Origin: Pseudomonas sp. 7SR1
GTDB lineage: Bacteria; Pseudomonadota; Gammaproteobacteria; Pseudomonadales; Pseudomonadaceae
Assembly: GCF_900156465.1 (NCBI RefSeq)
Contig: NZ_LT707064.1
Coordinates: 1 to 64,000, forward strand
Direction of reading: 5' to 3'
Length of the DNA: 64,000 nucleotides
Of this stretch, positions 56,418-64,000 are shown one piece after another; the first letter of the stretch is position 1; every line of letters begins with the position of its first letter. A program made the position numbers and the translations under genes. The notes below the pieces were generated by a model, which worked only from the letters and a program-made list of their open reading frames with translations, was not told the origin of the DNA and did no database searches.

Positions 56418-57893
56418 ATGATCGATTTATTCAGCGGACTGGATGCTTGGGTGCTTGTGAGCCTCTTGCTCGCCCTGGCTTTTGTCCTCGCCTTCGAGTT
56501 CATCAACGGCTTTCATGACACCGCTAACGCGGTTGCCACTGTTATCTACACCAAGGCCATGCCGCCTCACCTGGCGGTGTTCTTCTCCGGTGTGTTCAAT
56601 TTCCTCGGCGTGCTGCTCGGAGGCGTGGGCGTAGCCTACGCCATCGTGCACCTGTTGCCGGTGGAACTGCTGATCAATGTGAACACCGGGCACGGGTTGG
56701 CCATGGTGTTCTCGCTGCTTGCAGCGGCCATCACCTGGAACCTGGGCACCTGGTACTTCGGTATCCCGGCTTCCAGCTCCCACACGCTGATCGGCTCGAT
56801 CCTCGGCGTGGGCCTGGCCAACGCGTTGATCAACGACATCCCCCTGGCCGACGGCGTGAACTGGCAGAAAGCGATCGATATCGGCGCGTCCCTGGTGTTC
56901 TCGCCCATGGCCGGCTTCCTGATTGCCGCCCTGGTATTGATCGGCCTGAAATGGTGGCGTCCGCTGTCGAAGATGCACAAGACGCCGGAGCAGCGTCGCA
57001 AGATCGACGACAAGAAGCATCCGCCGTTCTGGAACCGCCTGGTCCTGGTGATTTCAGCCATGGCCGTCAGCTTCGTCCACGGCTCCAACGATGGCCAGAA
57101 AGGTATCGGCCTGATCATGCTGGTGCTGATCGGTATCGTGCCGGCGCAGTTCGTCCTCGACCTGAACAGCACCACCTACCAGATCGAACGCACCCGCGAC
57201 GCCACGCTGCACCTGAGCCAGTTCTACCAGCGCAACAACGAATCCCTGGGCGAATACCTGGCGCTGGGCAAGAGCGTGAACGGCGACCTGCCCGAGAAAT
57301 TCCGCTGCAACCCGCAGCAGACCGAACCGACCATCAATGCCTTGCTCGACACCCTCAAGGGTGTGGCCGACTATCACTCGCTGCCATCGGAAAAGCGCAT
57401 CGAGGTGCGTCGCTACCTGCTCTGCCTGGACGACACGGCGAAGAAAGTGGGCAAGCTGCCTGGCCTGGCCGCCCGCGAGAAGGATGACCTGAACAAGCTG
57501 CGCAAGGACCTGACCGCCACCACCGAGTACGCTCCGTTCTGGGTGATCCTGGCCGTCGCCCTGGCCCTGGGCCTGGGGACCATGGTCGGTTGGAAACGCG
57601 TGGTGCTGACCATCGGCGAGAAGATCGGCAAGCAGGGCATGACCTATGCCCAGGGTATGTCCGCACAGATCACCACCGCGTGCATGATCGGCATGGCGAA
57701 CATCTTCAGCCTGCCGGTTTCCACCACCCATGTGCTGTCCTCCGGCGTGGCAGGCACCATGGTTGCCAACAAGAGCGGCCTGCAAGGCGGCACGGTGCGC
57801 AACATCCTGCTGGCCTGGGTGCTGACCCTGCCAGCCACGGTGGGCCTGTCGGCCGCGCTGTTCTGGCTCGCCTCCACCGCCATCGTCAGCTGA
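56418..57893 (+). CDS. pitA: Low-affinity inorganic phosphate transporter
   Basis: 491-aa PiT-family symporter with duplicated PHO4 halves: FEFINGFHDTANAVATVIYT at the N-terminus and ANIFSLPVSTTHVLSSGVAG near the C-terminus. A long cytoplasmic insert (about residues 260-370) precedes the second half. HGSNDGQKG is the conserved phosphate-path motif. Carries metal phosphate with protons. Terminator follows. Confidence 0.93.
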   Translation: MIDLFSGLDAWVLVSLLLALAFVLAFEFINGFHDTANAVATVIYTKAMPPHLAVFFSGVFNFLGVLLGGVGVAYAIVHLLPVELLINVNTGHGLAMVFSLLAAAITWNLGTWYFGIPASSSHTLIGSILGVGLANALINDIPLADGVNWQKAIDIGASLVFSPMAGFLIAALVLIGLKWWRPLSKMHKTPEQRRKIDDKKHPPFWNRLVLVISAMAVSFVHGSNDGQKGIGLIMLVLIGIVPAQFVLDLNSTTYQIERTRDATLHLSQFYQRNNESLGEYLALGKSVNGDLPEKFRCNPQQTEPTINALLDTLKGVADYHSLPSEKRIEVRRYLLCLDDTAKKVGKLPGLAAREKDDLNKLRKDLTATTEYAPFWVILAVALALGLGTMVGWKRVVLTIGEKIGKQGMTYAQGMSAQITTACMIGMANIFSLPVSTTHVLSSGVAGTMVANKSGLQGGTVRNILLAWVLTLPATVGLSAALFWLASTAIVS

Positions 57894-57904
57894 TTCCAGC
57901 GGCT

Positions 57905-57944
57905 ACAAAAAAAAGGTGCGACCCTGGCGGATCGCACCTTTTTT
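57905..57944 (+). terminator. Intrinsic terminator after pitA
   Basis: GGTGCGA / TCGCACC stem flanked by an A-run and TTTTTT. Confidence 0.93.
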
Positions 57945-57992
57945 ATACTCAAGACTTTCTACAGCGGTTTTGGGTAGAAGCAGAAAACTTGC

Positions 57993-58020
57993 AAAAAAAA
58001 AGGGCGACCGAAGTCGCCCA
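57993..58020 (-). terminator. Terminator of the 38-aa gene
   Basis: GGGCGACC / AAGTCGCCC hairpin whose flank reads as a run of nine T on the minus strand, 35 bp after the minus-strand stop at 58055. Confidence 0.88.
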
Positions 58021-58054
58021 AAATGCCTTGCGTGCTCGTTGCAGCTGGAAAGAC

Positions 58055-58171
58055 TTATGGCTTTCTACGCTTATGTGCGTCTTTCCAGATGAATAATCCA
58101 AATACAGCGAAGAATACGAACATGAGGCCGACCGTCAGTATCCCGGCAAACACCACATTATCGAAAAACAT
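58055..58171 (-). CDS. Single-pass membrane peptide (38 aa)
   Basis: Short minus-strand frame starting MFFDNVVFAGILTVGLMF, with one membrane helix (about residues 7-28) and a basic end KDAHKRRKP that should stay in the cytoplasm. An AGGAGG ribosome site lies 7 bp before the ATG and a strong terminator follows the stop, so it is a genuine small gene. Function unknown. Confidence 0.82.
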   Translation of the reverse strand: MFFDNVVFAGILTVGLMFVFFAVFGLFIWKDAHKRRKP

Positions 58172-58314
58172 GACTGGCCTCCTGGTCTTGCCCCGTTGTG
58201 ATGGGTTCAAGTTAACCAATCAGGCCTGGATGAAAATTGACCGGGGTCAATAACGCTCGCAACTGAGGGAAAAGGCGGGGCAATAACTGATCTGTATCAA
58301 TGGAACGAGGGGGT

Positions 58315-58482
58315 TCAGCGCTTTTTCGGCTTGTTCTTGTTCTTGGCTTTCTTTCCGGGCTTGCCCAGAGGCATGGCCTGCTCGAAAGCCTGGCGAACTT
58401 CATTGAGGCGTTTTTCGTTGAGGTCGTGAACGCGCTTGGCGCGTTCGGCGCTGAGGTCGATCAGCTTGTCGTCTTGGCTCAT
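58315..58482 (-). CDS. Small Lys-rich protein of unknown function
   Basis: 55 aa from the Met of MSQDDKLIDLSAERAKRVHDL, a helical, charged peptide with a Lys/Asn-rich C-terminus (GKKAKNKNKPKKR). Start is uncertain; in-frame ATGs at 58497 and 58521 would lengthen it. The basic tail suggests nucleic-acid or ribosome contact (inference). Confidence 0.6.
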   Translation of the reverse strand: MSQDDKLIDLSAERAKRVHDLNEKRLNEVRQAFEQAMPLGKPGKKAKNKNKPKKR

Positions 58483-58576
58483 GGCGTCCGGGATCATGCA
58501 GTGGATTGCGAATGCCTCCATGATGCGGACTGTTGGCGGCGTTGACCAGCCTGCCTTCGTCGCAAACATGCGGATT

Positions 58577-58918
58577 TCAGATCTGGATGTCGACCCACAG
58601 CCCCTGGCGCGACTCGCCTTCCACCAGCGGTACCACGGGCACGGTGTTATCGGCATTGAGCTCGGTACCCGGTACGGCCAGGTGTTCTTCGGGATCCTCA
58701 TCCGCTTCACGGCGGCGCCTGTCCCGCTCCTGCTGGCGACGCTGTTCCTCGCGCAACAACAGCGCGGCCTCTTCCGGATCCTGCTGCTTGAGGTCGATGG
58801 TGGTTTCGTTGGAGCCTTGCTGCACCGGGGTCACGGGCGGAATATCCGGTCGCGGACGGATCGGATCCTGTTGAGCTGTAATCGGTACGGCGCTCAAGGG
58901 GAGCGTGGGTGGCAACAT
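58577..58918 (-). CDS. Hypothetical Pro/Gln-rich protein
   Basis: 113 aa with a Pro-rich N-terminal third (PRPDIPPVTPVQQ), a Glu/Arg-rich central helix (LLREEQRRQQERDRRRREADED) and a hydrophobic end (GLWVDIQI). No signal peptide. Sequence resembles conserved Pseudomonas hypotheticals near rapA; no role known. Divergent from rapA. Confidence 0.7.
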   Translation of the reverse strand: MLPPTLPLSAVPITAQQDPIRPRPDIPPVTPVQQGSNETTIDLKQQDPEEAALLLREEQRRQQERDRRRREADEDPEEHLAVPGTELNADNTVPVVPLVEGESRQGLWVDIQI

Positions 58919-59167
58919 AAGAATCTCCTGTCTTCAGGTTGTCGGCTGCGAGGCAGGCAGCTTGAACCGCCGGTCTGAAACTTGTGACCCGGTTGGCATT
59001 AATGCAGATCGCACACAAGCTTGTTTGATCACCCAGCCAGCTTAAGTTCCATGGAAGCGGTTGATCGATACCTGTCGATGACTACCCTTGGTGCGTGCGT
59101 ATTTCCTTTGGTCTGAGGGATCATTCCGTTAAGATAGCCGGCTTTTTCAAGGCGGGAGTCAGGCAGC

Positions 59168-62014
59168 ATGGCGCAGCAGTATCAACCGGGGCAACGCTGG
59201 ATCAGTGACAGCGAAGCGGAGTTGGGTTTAGGCACCGTTCTGGCACAGGACGGCCGCTTGTTGACCGTGCTCTACCCGGCCACTGGCGACACTCGCCAGT
59301 ACGCGCTACGGAATGCGCCCCTCACCCGTGTGCGGTTTTCGCCGGGCGATGTGATCACTCATTTCGAAGGCTGGAAGATGACCGTGCGCGAAGTCGATGA
59401 CGTCGACGGACTGCTGGTCTACCACGGCCTCAACGGGCAGAACGAAGTCGTGACCCTGCCTGAGACCCAACTGTCGAACTTCATCCAGTTCCGCCTGGCC
59501 AGCGACCGCCTGTTCGCCGGCCAGATCGACCCGCTGGCCTGGTTCTCCCTGCGCTACTACACCCTCGAGCATACCAGCCGGCAGCTGCAGTCCCCGCTAT
59601 GGGGCCTGGGCGGCGTCCGTGCCCAACCCATCGCGCACCAGCTGCACATTGCCCGAGAAGTGGCCGACCGCATCGCCCCTCGGGTATTGCTGGCGGACGA
59701 AGTGGGCCTGGGCAAGACCATCGAGGCCGGCCTGGTCATACACCGCCAGTTGCTGTCCGGACGGGCCAGCCGTGTGCTGATCCTGGTTCCGGAAAACCTC
59801 CAGCACCAATGGCTGGTGGAAATGCGCCGGCGCTTCAACCTGCAGGTCGCCCTGTTCGATGAAGAACGCTTTATCGAAAGCGATGCCAGCAACCCGTTCG
59901 AAGACACCCAGTTGGCCCTGGTCGCACTGGAGTGGCTGGTGGACGACGAAAAGGCCCAGGACGCGCTGTTTGCCGCCGGCTGGGACCTGATGGTGGTCGA
60001 TGAAGCCCATCACCTGGTCTGGCACGAAGACCGGGTCAGCCCTCAATACGCGCTGGTCGAACAACTGGCCGAGACGATCCCGGGTGTGTTGCTGCTGACG
60101 GCGACCCCGGAACAGTTGGGACAGGACAGCCACTTTGCCCGCCTGCGCCTGCTGGACCCGAACCGTTTCCACGACCTCAAGGCCTTCCGCGCCGAAAGCG
60201 AGAACTATCGCCCGGTGGCCGAAGCCGTGCAGGAGCTGCTGGACAAGGGCCGCCTCTCGCCCGAAGCCCACCAGACCATCCACGGCTTCCTGGGCAACGA
60301 AGGCGAAGCCTTGCTGACCGCCGTCAACGATGGCGATGTCGAAGCCAGTGCCCGCCTGGTGCGCGAACTGCTGGACCGCCACGGCACCGGCCGGGTCCTG
60401 TTCCGCAACACCCGCGCCGCGGTGCAGGGCTTCCCGGAGCGCAAGCTGCATGCCTATCCGCTGCCGTGCCCTGACCAGTACCTCGAACTGCCTTTGGGCG
60501 ATCACGCCGAGCTGTATCCGGAAGTCAGCTTCCAGGCCCAGACGGACACCGGCGAGGAAGAGCGCTGGTGGCGCTTCGATCCGCGCGTCGAGTGGCTGAT
60601 CGACACCCTGAAGATGCTCAAGCGCACCAAAGTGCTGGTGATCTGCGCCCACGCCGAAACCGCCATGGATCTGGAAGACGCCCTGCGCGTACGCTCCGGC
60701 ATCCCGGCCACGGTGTTCCACGAGGGCATGAGCATCCTGGAGCGTGACCGCGCAGCCGCCTATTTCGCCGACGAAGAGTTTGGCGCCCAGGTGTTGATCT
60801 GCTCGGAAATCGGCAGCGAAGGCCGCAACTTCCAGTTTGCCCACCACTTGGTGCTGTTCGATCTGCCAGCGCACCCGGACCTGCTGGAACAACGTATCGG
60901 ACGCCTGGACCGGATCGGCCAGAAGCACACCATCGAGTTGCATGCGCCGTACCTGGAAACCAGCCCCCAGGCACGCCTGTTCCAGTGGTATCACGAAGCC
61001 CTGAATGCGTTCCTCAACACTTGCCCGACCGGCAACGCCCTGCAGCATCAGTTCGGCCCGCGCCTGCTGCCACTACTGGAAGAAGCCGACGACGGCGAGT
61101 GGCAAGCGCTGATCGACGAGGCTCGCGCCGAGCGCGAACGCCTGGAAGCCGAGCTGCACACCGGTCGCGACCGCCTGCTGGAGCTCAACTCCGGCGGCGC
61201 TGGCGAAGGCGATGCACTGGTGGAGGCCATTCTCGAGCAGGATGACCAGTTCGCCCTGCCGATCTACATGGAAACCTTGTTCGACGCGTTCGGCATCGAC
61301 AGTGAGGACCATTCGGACAACGCACTGATTCTCAAGCCGAGCGAAAAGATGCTCGATGCCAGCTTCCCGCTGGGCGACGACGAAGGCGTGACCATCACCT
61401 ACGACCGCAACCAGGCGCTGTCTCGCGAAGACATGCAGTTCATCACCTGGGAACACCCGATGGTGCAAGGCGGCATGGACCTGGTGCTGTCCGGCTCCAT
61501 GGGCAACACCGCCGTGGCGCTGATCAAGAACAAGGCCCTCAAGCCGGGCACCGTGCTGCTGGAGCTGCTGTACGTCAGTGAGGTGGTCGCCCCGCGCTCG
61601 CTGCAACTGGGCCGCTACCTGCCGCCGGCCGCCTTGCGCTGCCTGCTGGACGCCAATGGCAACGACCTGGCCGCCCGGGTCTCTTTCGAGACCCTGAACG
61701 ACCAGCTCGAAAGCGTGCCCCGCGCCAGCGCCAACAAGTTCATCCAGGCCCAGCGTGACCAACTCACACCGCGCATCAATGCCGGCGAAGAGAAAGTCGC
61801 CCCGCGTCACGCCGAACGCGTGGCCGAGGCCCAGCGCCGCCTGGCCGCCGATACCGACGAGGAACTGGCCCGCCTGACCGCGCTGCAAGCGGTCAACCCC
61901 ACCGTGCGCGACAGCGAGCTGGTGGCCCTGCGTCAACAGCGCGAGCAAGGCCTGGCGATGCTCGAGAAGGCGGCGCTGCGCCTGGAAGCGATCCGAGTGC
62001 TGGTCGCAGGCTGA
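59168..62014 (+). CDS. rapA: RNA polymerase-associated ATPase RapA
   Basis: 948-aa Swi2/Snf2 ATPase that recycles stalled RNA polymerase. N-terminal Tudor-like domains ([19 protein letters not shown]), Walker [17 protein letters not shown] with Lys183, DEAH box at 278-281, helicase motif VI region [15 protein letters not shown], and a C-terminal RapA-specific domain. Length equals the family norm (968 in E. coli). An intrinsic terminator follows. Confidence 0.96.
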   Translation: MAQQYQPGQRWISDSEAELGLGTVLAQDGRLLTVLYPATGDTRQYALRNAPLTRVRFSPGDVITHFEGWKMTVREVDDVDGLLVYHGLNGQNEVVTLPETQLSNFIQFRLASDRLFAGQIDPLAWFSLRYYTLEHTSRQLQSPLWGLGGVRAQPIAHQLHIAREVADRIAPRVLLADEVGLGKTIEAGLVIHRQLLSGRASRVLILVPENLQHQWLVEMRRRFNLQVALFDEERFIESDASNPFEDTQLALVALEWLVDDEKAQDALFAAGWDLMVVDEAHHLVWHEDRVSPQYALVEQLAETIPGVLLLTATPEQLGQDSHFARLRLLDPNRFHDLKAFRAESENYRPVAEAVQELLDKGRLSPEAHQTIHGFLGNEGEALLTAVNDGDVEASARLVRELLDRHGTGRVLFRNTRAAVQGFPERKLHAYPLPCPDQYLELPLGDHAELYPEVSFQAQTDTGEEERWWRFDPRVEWLIDTLKMLKRTKVLVICAHAETAMDLEDALRVRSGIPATVFHEGMSILERDRAAAYFADEEFGAQVLICSEIGSEGRNFQFAHHLVLFDLPAHPDLLEQRIGRLDRIGQKHTIELHAPYLETSPQARLFQWYHEALNAFLNTCPTGNALQHQFGPRLLPLLEEADDGEWQALIDEARAERERLEAELHTGRDRLLELNSGGAGEGDALVEAILEQDDQFALPIYMETLFDAFGIDSEDHSDNALILKPSEKMLDASFPLGDDEGVTITYDRNQALSREDMQFITWEHPMVQGGMDLVLSGSMGNTAVALIKNKALKPGTVLLELLYVSEVVAPRSLQLGRYLPPAALRCLLDANGNDLAARVSFETLNDQLESVPRASANKFIQAQRDQLTPRINAGEEKVAPRHAERVAEAQRRLAADTDEELARLTALQAVNPTVRDSELVALRQQREQGLAMLEKAALRLEAIRVLVAG

Positions 62015-62034
62015 TTGGCCCCGCGACTCAACAG

Positions 62035-62062
62035 GAGGCCCGCAGCGATGCGGGCCTTTTTA
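62035..62062 (+). terminator. Intrinsic terminator after rapA
   Basis: GGCCCGCA / TGCGGGCC stem with GCGA loop and T-run. Confidence 0.92.
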
Positions 62063-62111
62063 GTTATGCGAACCTGCCGAACATAGAAATGTCGGGCTGA
62101 GAACACGGTAT

Positions 62112-62224
62112 ACCGTGGCGAGGGGATTTATCCCCGTTGGGTTGCACCGCCCCTCTGCGTGCTAACGGATGATCGCGGCGCATGATGGATTCTGGGGTAA
62201 CGGGGATAAATCCCCTCGCCATGG
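62112..62224. repeat. Paired GTGGCGAGGGGAT repeat
   Basis: Inverted arms ACCGTGGCGAGGGGATTTAT and ATAAATCCCCTCGCCATGG with inner CCCCGTT / AACGGGG, about 55 nt apart, between convergent rapA and the Cache gene. Same family as 17788-17921. Confidence 0.85.
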
Positions 62225-62239
62225 ATCCACAAACCGTTC

Positions 62240-63082
62240 TCAAGGGCTGTAATACCCCACCGCCACCAGGAAATGTCCGACCTTCTTCAGGTACGCGTGC
62301 TTGTCCTCGACCTTGCCCGTTACTGGATTCTTCCAGCGATACTCATACTCCCCCGCATCCTGCTGGCCAAGCATGGCCAGGATCGGCTCACCCACCGGCT
62401 TGCCATCCGGGTCCTTGACCTTGGCGAAGTCGGTATTGATCAAGCGCAGGTTGGTGCCGTGTCCGACATAGCGCCGGGTATCGAGGTCCACGACGAAGAC
62501 ATACAGGTCATCCTGCAGATAACCGCCCTTGAGGGAGTTGATCGCCGCCAGGGTGGCCTTCTCGTTTTTCAGCAAGTCGTTCGAGGCCTTGTCCAGCAGC
62601 GCCCTGGCCTGTTCGGCGGAAGCCCGGGGCAGATAATAGCCAACGGCCAGGATGCGCTCGCCGACACGCTGGAAATACACATGCTTGCGCTCTACCTTGC
62701 CGTCCGCCCAGTTCTGCCAGCGGTATTCGGCCTGCTGGATGCCACTGGCCTCCGGGGTTTTCAAGGCGTCCTTGAAGGCCTTGCGCAAATCCGGCCCCAA
62801 CACTTCGGAAACGTCTCTCCCGATCAACGCCGAGGAAGGCCCGCCGCTGGCCAGCATCACACCTTGGGTATCCACCACGAACACGTAACGATCCTTGTCG
62901 ACGAACTCCCCCTGGCGGCTGAAGGCGGCAAAGGCCTTGTCGCCGTTGTCGTGGTAATAGGCCAAGGCCTTTTCCAGCAGCGCCCGGGCCGCCTGGCCAT
63001 CGTCCCCGGTGGCCGCCTGGGCCTGGGCAAGCCCCAGCATCAACATCGCCCCCAGCCAGGCCATCTTGTGAAAAAGAACCAT
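62240..63082 (-). CDS. Periplasmic tandem Cache-domain protein
   Basis: 280 aa with signal peptide ending AQAQAAT and two Cache-type ligand-binding modules, about residues 30-150 and 155-280. Each ends in a matching motif: EYRWQNWADGKVERKHVYF and EYRWKNPVTGKVEDKHAYL, then VGYY. No membrane, kinase, GGDEF or chemoreceptor part follows, so it is a free sensor or binding protein. GAGGGG precedes the ATG. Confidence 0.84.
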   Translation of the reverse strand: MVLFHKMAWLGAMLMLGLAQAQAATGDDGQAARALLEKALAYYHDNGDKAFAAFSRQGEFVDKDRYVFVVDTQGVMLASGGPSSALIGRDVSEVLGPDLRKAFKDALKTPEASGIQQAEYRWQNWADGKVERKHVYFQRVGERILAVGYYLPRASAEQARALLDKASNDLLKNEKATLAAINSLKGGYLQDDLYVFVVDLDTRRYVGHGTNLRLINTDFAKVKDPDGKPVGEPILAMLGQQDAGEYEYRWKNPVTGKVEDKHAYLKKVGHFLVAVGYYSP

Positions 63083-63205
63083 GCGCGCGCCCCTCGTTCT
63101 TGTTGGTGTTTCAAGAGCGTAGACGGCGCCGGATGATGTGGGAGTATTCAGGGGATTGCTGGGGTGCCTGGTGAGTCAGTGGCTAGTGCTATCGACTGAC
63201 AGGAC

Positions 63206-63232
63206 GTCATCGCGAGCTTGCTCGCGATAGCG
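63206..63232. repeat. REP hairpin
   Basis: ATCGCGAG CTTG CTCGCGAT perfect hairpin, a REP core followed by AGCGGCGG, just behind the coiled-coil gene. Confidence 0.8.
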
Positions 63233-63273
63233 GCGGCACATTCAGAAATGATGTGCACTATCGCGCAAAACGC

Positions 63274-64000
63274 TTATTGGGCCCGGGCGTTGAGCTGCTG
63301 CTGCAGATGCTGGATCTGTGCTTGCAAGGTGTTGATGTTGCGGGTGACCTGGCCGCGGAAGGCATCGAACTCGGCAGTGTTGCCACCCTTGTCCTGTTGG
63401 CTCTTGAGCACGATGACATCCTGCTCGAGACGGTCGATGGCAGAGTTGGAGGTGGCTCTTTTCAGCGCAGTGATGTCGGCACCGATGCTCTTGAGCTGGG
63501 CATCCAGGGCTCCGCCCTCGCCCTGGTTCTTCAGGGTGGTGACTTCAGCCACCAGCGCCTTGACCTGGGCCTGGAGCTCCTTGTTGGAAGCCTGAAGCTG
63601 GGTATTGGTGTTCTGCTGTTCGGAGGCCTGGGCAATGAGCTGGGCCAGTTCCTTGTCCAGGTCAGCGGACGGACCGAACGTGGCTTGCTGTTGCCTGTAC
63701 TGCTCCAGCAGCTTGCTGTCGAATTGCCGTCCCTGCTCCTGCAACTTGTTGTCCAATTGCTTGATCTGCGCTTTCAAGGCTTCACTGTCGCTCATGACAT
63801 TGGACTGCCCGGCGACCACCTTGCCGGAGATGTCCTGCAGGCGCCCCGCCGCGTCCTCGCTGATGCGGGCGAAACTTTCCTGGGTAGCCACCAGTTGCTG
63901 TTCCATGAGGGAGATCTGCTGGAAGCTCCACCAGGCCAGGAACGCGAATGCACACGACAGCGCGCCGATCAGCGCCCACAGCGGTCCGGTGCTGGGCCCC
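63274..64000 (-). CDS. Coiled-coil membrane protein, N-terminal partial
   Basis: Minus-strand frame open to the window end, so the start is missing. A membrane segment (LWALIGALSCAFAFLAWWSF, encoded at about 63920-63980) is followed by about 210 residues of heptad-rich coiled coil with many Gln, Ala and Leu. It could be a periplasmic or cytoplasmic structural or scaffold protein. No family recognised. The ATG at 63906 is internal to the frame. Confidence 0.75.
   Translation of the reverse strand, partial: GPSTGPLWALIGALSCAFAFLAWWSFQQISLMEQQLVATQESFARISEDAAGRLQDISGKVVAGQSNVMSDSEALKAQIKQLDNKLQEQGRQFDSKLLEQYRQQQATFGPSADLDKELAQLIAQASEQQNTNTQLQASNKELQAQVKALVAEVTTLKNQGEGGALDAQLKSIGADITALKRATSNSAIDRLEQDVIVLKSQQDKGGNTAEFDAFRGQVTRNINTLQAQIQHLQQQLNARAQ

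Overview
The window is GC-rich, densely coding bacterial chromosome. Protein content, codon use and dispersed palindromes all point to a member of the Pseudomonas fluorescens complex. The strongest markers are PhaG, XenB, a TtgR/TtgABC (EmhRABC) efflux locus, OlsBA, FosA, PcaR with its operators, and many copies of the Pseudomonas REP palindrome (GTGGGAGCGAGCTTGCTCGC type). No prophage, integron, transposase or CRISPR array is visible.

Layout. 1-4749: urea carboxylase (cut by the window edge) and allophanate hydrolase, the two steps of ATP-dependent urea breakdown. A full REP pair sits in frame inside the carboxylase. 4858-8806: degenerate GGDEF protein, CWC protein, RsuA, PhaG, tRNA-Gly(CCC), a 48-aa lipoprotein and an iron-permease-like protein. 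8859-12600 (minus): stress-type genes (SDR, DUF4142, KGG-like peptide), a PAS-GAF-GGDEF diguanylate cyclase and FosA. 12886-15354: orphan alpha-oxoamine synthase plus MFS exporter. 15433-20324: YiaY-type alcohol dehydrogenase, divergent SIR2-like DUF4917 protein, YegP, PfpI and a methyltransferase. 20514-25130: TPM/YgcG/LemA operon and divergent bglX. 25262-29518 (minus): PLD/cardiolipin synthase-like protein, YceI, a Cys-rich membrane protein, serine hydrolase and a short acyl-CoA-dehydrogenase-like protein.

29663-34639: ornithine lipid operon olsBA, acpH, then an ArsR-MFS-XenB cassette with its own palindromic control region. 34640-35480: an AT-rich gap and an orphan secreted protein. 35686-42359: ttgR divergent from the RND pump ttgABC with a recognisable TtgR operator. 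42780-44027: OprD-type porin. 44252-55258 (minus): the whole protocatechuate branch of the beta-ketoadipate pathway in one co-oriented block, pcaR-K-IJ-F-HG-T-B-D-C, with three PcaR-like operator regions. Protocatechuate is taken up (PcaK), ring-cleaved (PcaHG), cycloisomerised, decarboxylated and hydrolysed (PcaB, PcaC, PcaD), activated (PcaIJ) and thiolysed (PcaF) to succinyl-CoA and acetyl-CoA. 55853-64000: a 66-aa protein behind a hairpin-rich leader, pitA, a 38-aa membrane peptide, two small unknowns, rapA, a tandem-Cache periplasmic protein and a coiled-coil membrane protein cut by the window end.

Most of the window is core metabolism and housekeeping. The least explained parts are the coding REP in urea carboxylase, the oxoamine synthase/exporter pair, the SIR2-like gene, the hairpin leader near 55.65 kb, and an inverted 78-bp repeat present at 15.4 and 54.4 kb.
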